Shown: positions 63,601 through 64,000 of the stretch, in pieces | Numbering within the stretch: position 1 is the first letter of the stretch | How the letters are laid out: every line of letters starts with the position of its first letter | NCBI GenBank assembly: GCA_040755155.1 | Contig: JBFMBP010000053.1 | Span: 1 to 64,000, forward strand | DNA: 64,000 nt | Source: Candidatus Omnitrophota bacterium | GTDB lineage: Bacteria; Hinthialibacterota; Hinthialibacteria; Hinthialibacterales; Hinthialibacteraceae | Reading direction: 5' to 3' | Made by a program: the position numbers and the translations under genes | The notes under the pieces: model-generated | The model's input: the letters and a program-made list of their open reading frames with translations, nothing else | Databases searched by the model: none | What the model was told of the DNA's origin: nothing

Positions 63601-64000
63601 TTATGGATGGATATTCGGATCGTTCTCGTAAGCCGAGCCGATATGGCAAAGTTGGTGCAGCGTAGCGGCGAATAATTTGTAGAGCGCTTCCAACCGTTCA
63701 ATGTTCGTGATGCATTCATCCACGAGAAAATAGAGTTCGTCCACGCCCTCGGGAAAGCGTTCCTCGAACCAGCCTCCATCGGCTTTGACTTCGAAATAGA
63801 ACGATGGCTGCGCTTTGATCAACTCCCGGATCTTGGGATCAGAAAAAAGCGCTTTGACTTTGGTTTCGTTGTTGCCTTTGATAATGAAATCCCGGTCGAA
63901 TTCTTCGTCGCCGACGGGAACGTCCTGCATTCCCAATAGTTTCCCGATGGCGTCGAAGATTCCCTTGCGATAGATGGAAAAATAGAAGCCGTCTTTGTTG
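63601..64000 (-). CDS. Hypothetical protein, C-terminal part (cut by window end)
   Basis: The frame is open from the window edge to the stop at 63601, about 132 codons. It reads KDGFYFSIYRKGIFDAIGKLLGMQD, then FDRDFIIKGNNETKVKALFSD and ELIKAQPSFYFEVKADGGW (parts). The acidic/aromatic pattern and FDRDFIIKGN resemble DUF3137-like membrane-associated proteins, but this is weak. The N-terminus is outside the window. It is convergent with the DUF4380-like gene, separated by a family A element. Confidence 0.65.
   Translation of the reverse strand, partial: NKDGFYFSIYRKGIFDAIGKLLGMQDVPVGDEEFDRDFIIKGNNETKVKALFSDPKIRELIKAQPSFYFEVKADGGWFEERFPEGVDELYFLVDECITNIERLEALYKLFAATLHQLCHIGSAYENDPNIHP

Overview
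This 64-kb window looks like a chromosomal segment of a Gram-negative, respiring, heterotrophic bacterium from a poorly studied lineage. The evidence for a diderm cell is an outer-membrane secretin, an EnvC-like murein hydrolase activator and a heptosyltransferase-like family 9 glycosyltransferase. The pseudopilins (NFLNAQ after the hydrophobic segment), the DUF4380-like protein, the Tat-exported sugar isomerase and the large secreted beta-sandwich proteins resemble gene content of Planctomycetota, Hydrogenedentota or Sumerlaeota. That placement is inference only, since no rRNA is present. TTG and GTG starts appear to be common.

Layout. 0-7.5 kb: minus-strand tRNA-Thr and the start of tuf behind a near-consensus promoter, an unknown protein, a family 9 glycosyltransferase, then ftsX, envC-like and ctpA (no ftsE), then tsaD. 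7.8-8.9 kb: an A-type Fe-S carrier and a MarR regulator with a C-terminal cysteine cluster. 9.2-22.2 kb: a compact envelope-machine locus. It has a sigma54 activator, a secreted Tyr/Gly/Asn-rich protein with two cohesin-like domains, a PilM-PilN fusion, a membrane-anchored TPR protein, a TPR-secretin, a bactofilin and an NtrC-type regulator. I read this as a divergent type IV pilus or type II secretion trans-envelope complex. 22.3-28.6 kb: exported sugar isomerase, two pseudopilins, a secreted TIM-barrel-like protein, Xaa-Pro aminopeptidase and EF-P.

28.6-40.3 kb: a minus-strand complex I operon in the order nuoE-F-G-H-J-K-N-L-M. It lacks nuoA-D and nuoI, which must lie elsewhere if complex I is complete. 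40.4-49 kb: secreted nucleoside hydrolase, CBM9-like secreted protein, ABC exporter plus TPR protein, RsfS, a YvyF-like zinc-ribbon protein and an isolated phage portal-like gene. 49.3-55.9 kb: an Agl23-type membrane glycosyltransferase fused to an NHL propeller, a receiver-GGDDF protein, a D-2-hydroxyacid dehydrogenase and two tail-anchored proteins. 56.4-64 kb: two tandem 870-residue secreted paralogues, a DUF4380-like protein and a gene cut by the window end.

Several families of short palindromic intergenic repeats are scattered through the window: a 152-155-bp element with terminal inverted repeats (two full copies, one deleted copy), an 83-bp triple-hairpin element (two copies), a roughly 130-bp element with a perfect 22-bp inverted repeat, and GGGTGG-type palindromes. 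None encodes a transposase, and I found no insertion sequence or CRISPR array. The features most worth follow-up are the pilus/secretion locus with its cohesin-like low-complexity protein, the cysteine-cluster MarR beside the Fe-S carrier, the tandem giant paralogues and the repeat families.
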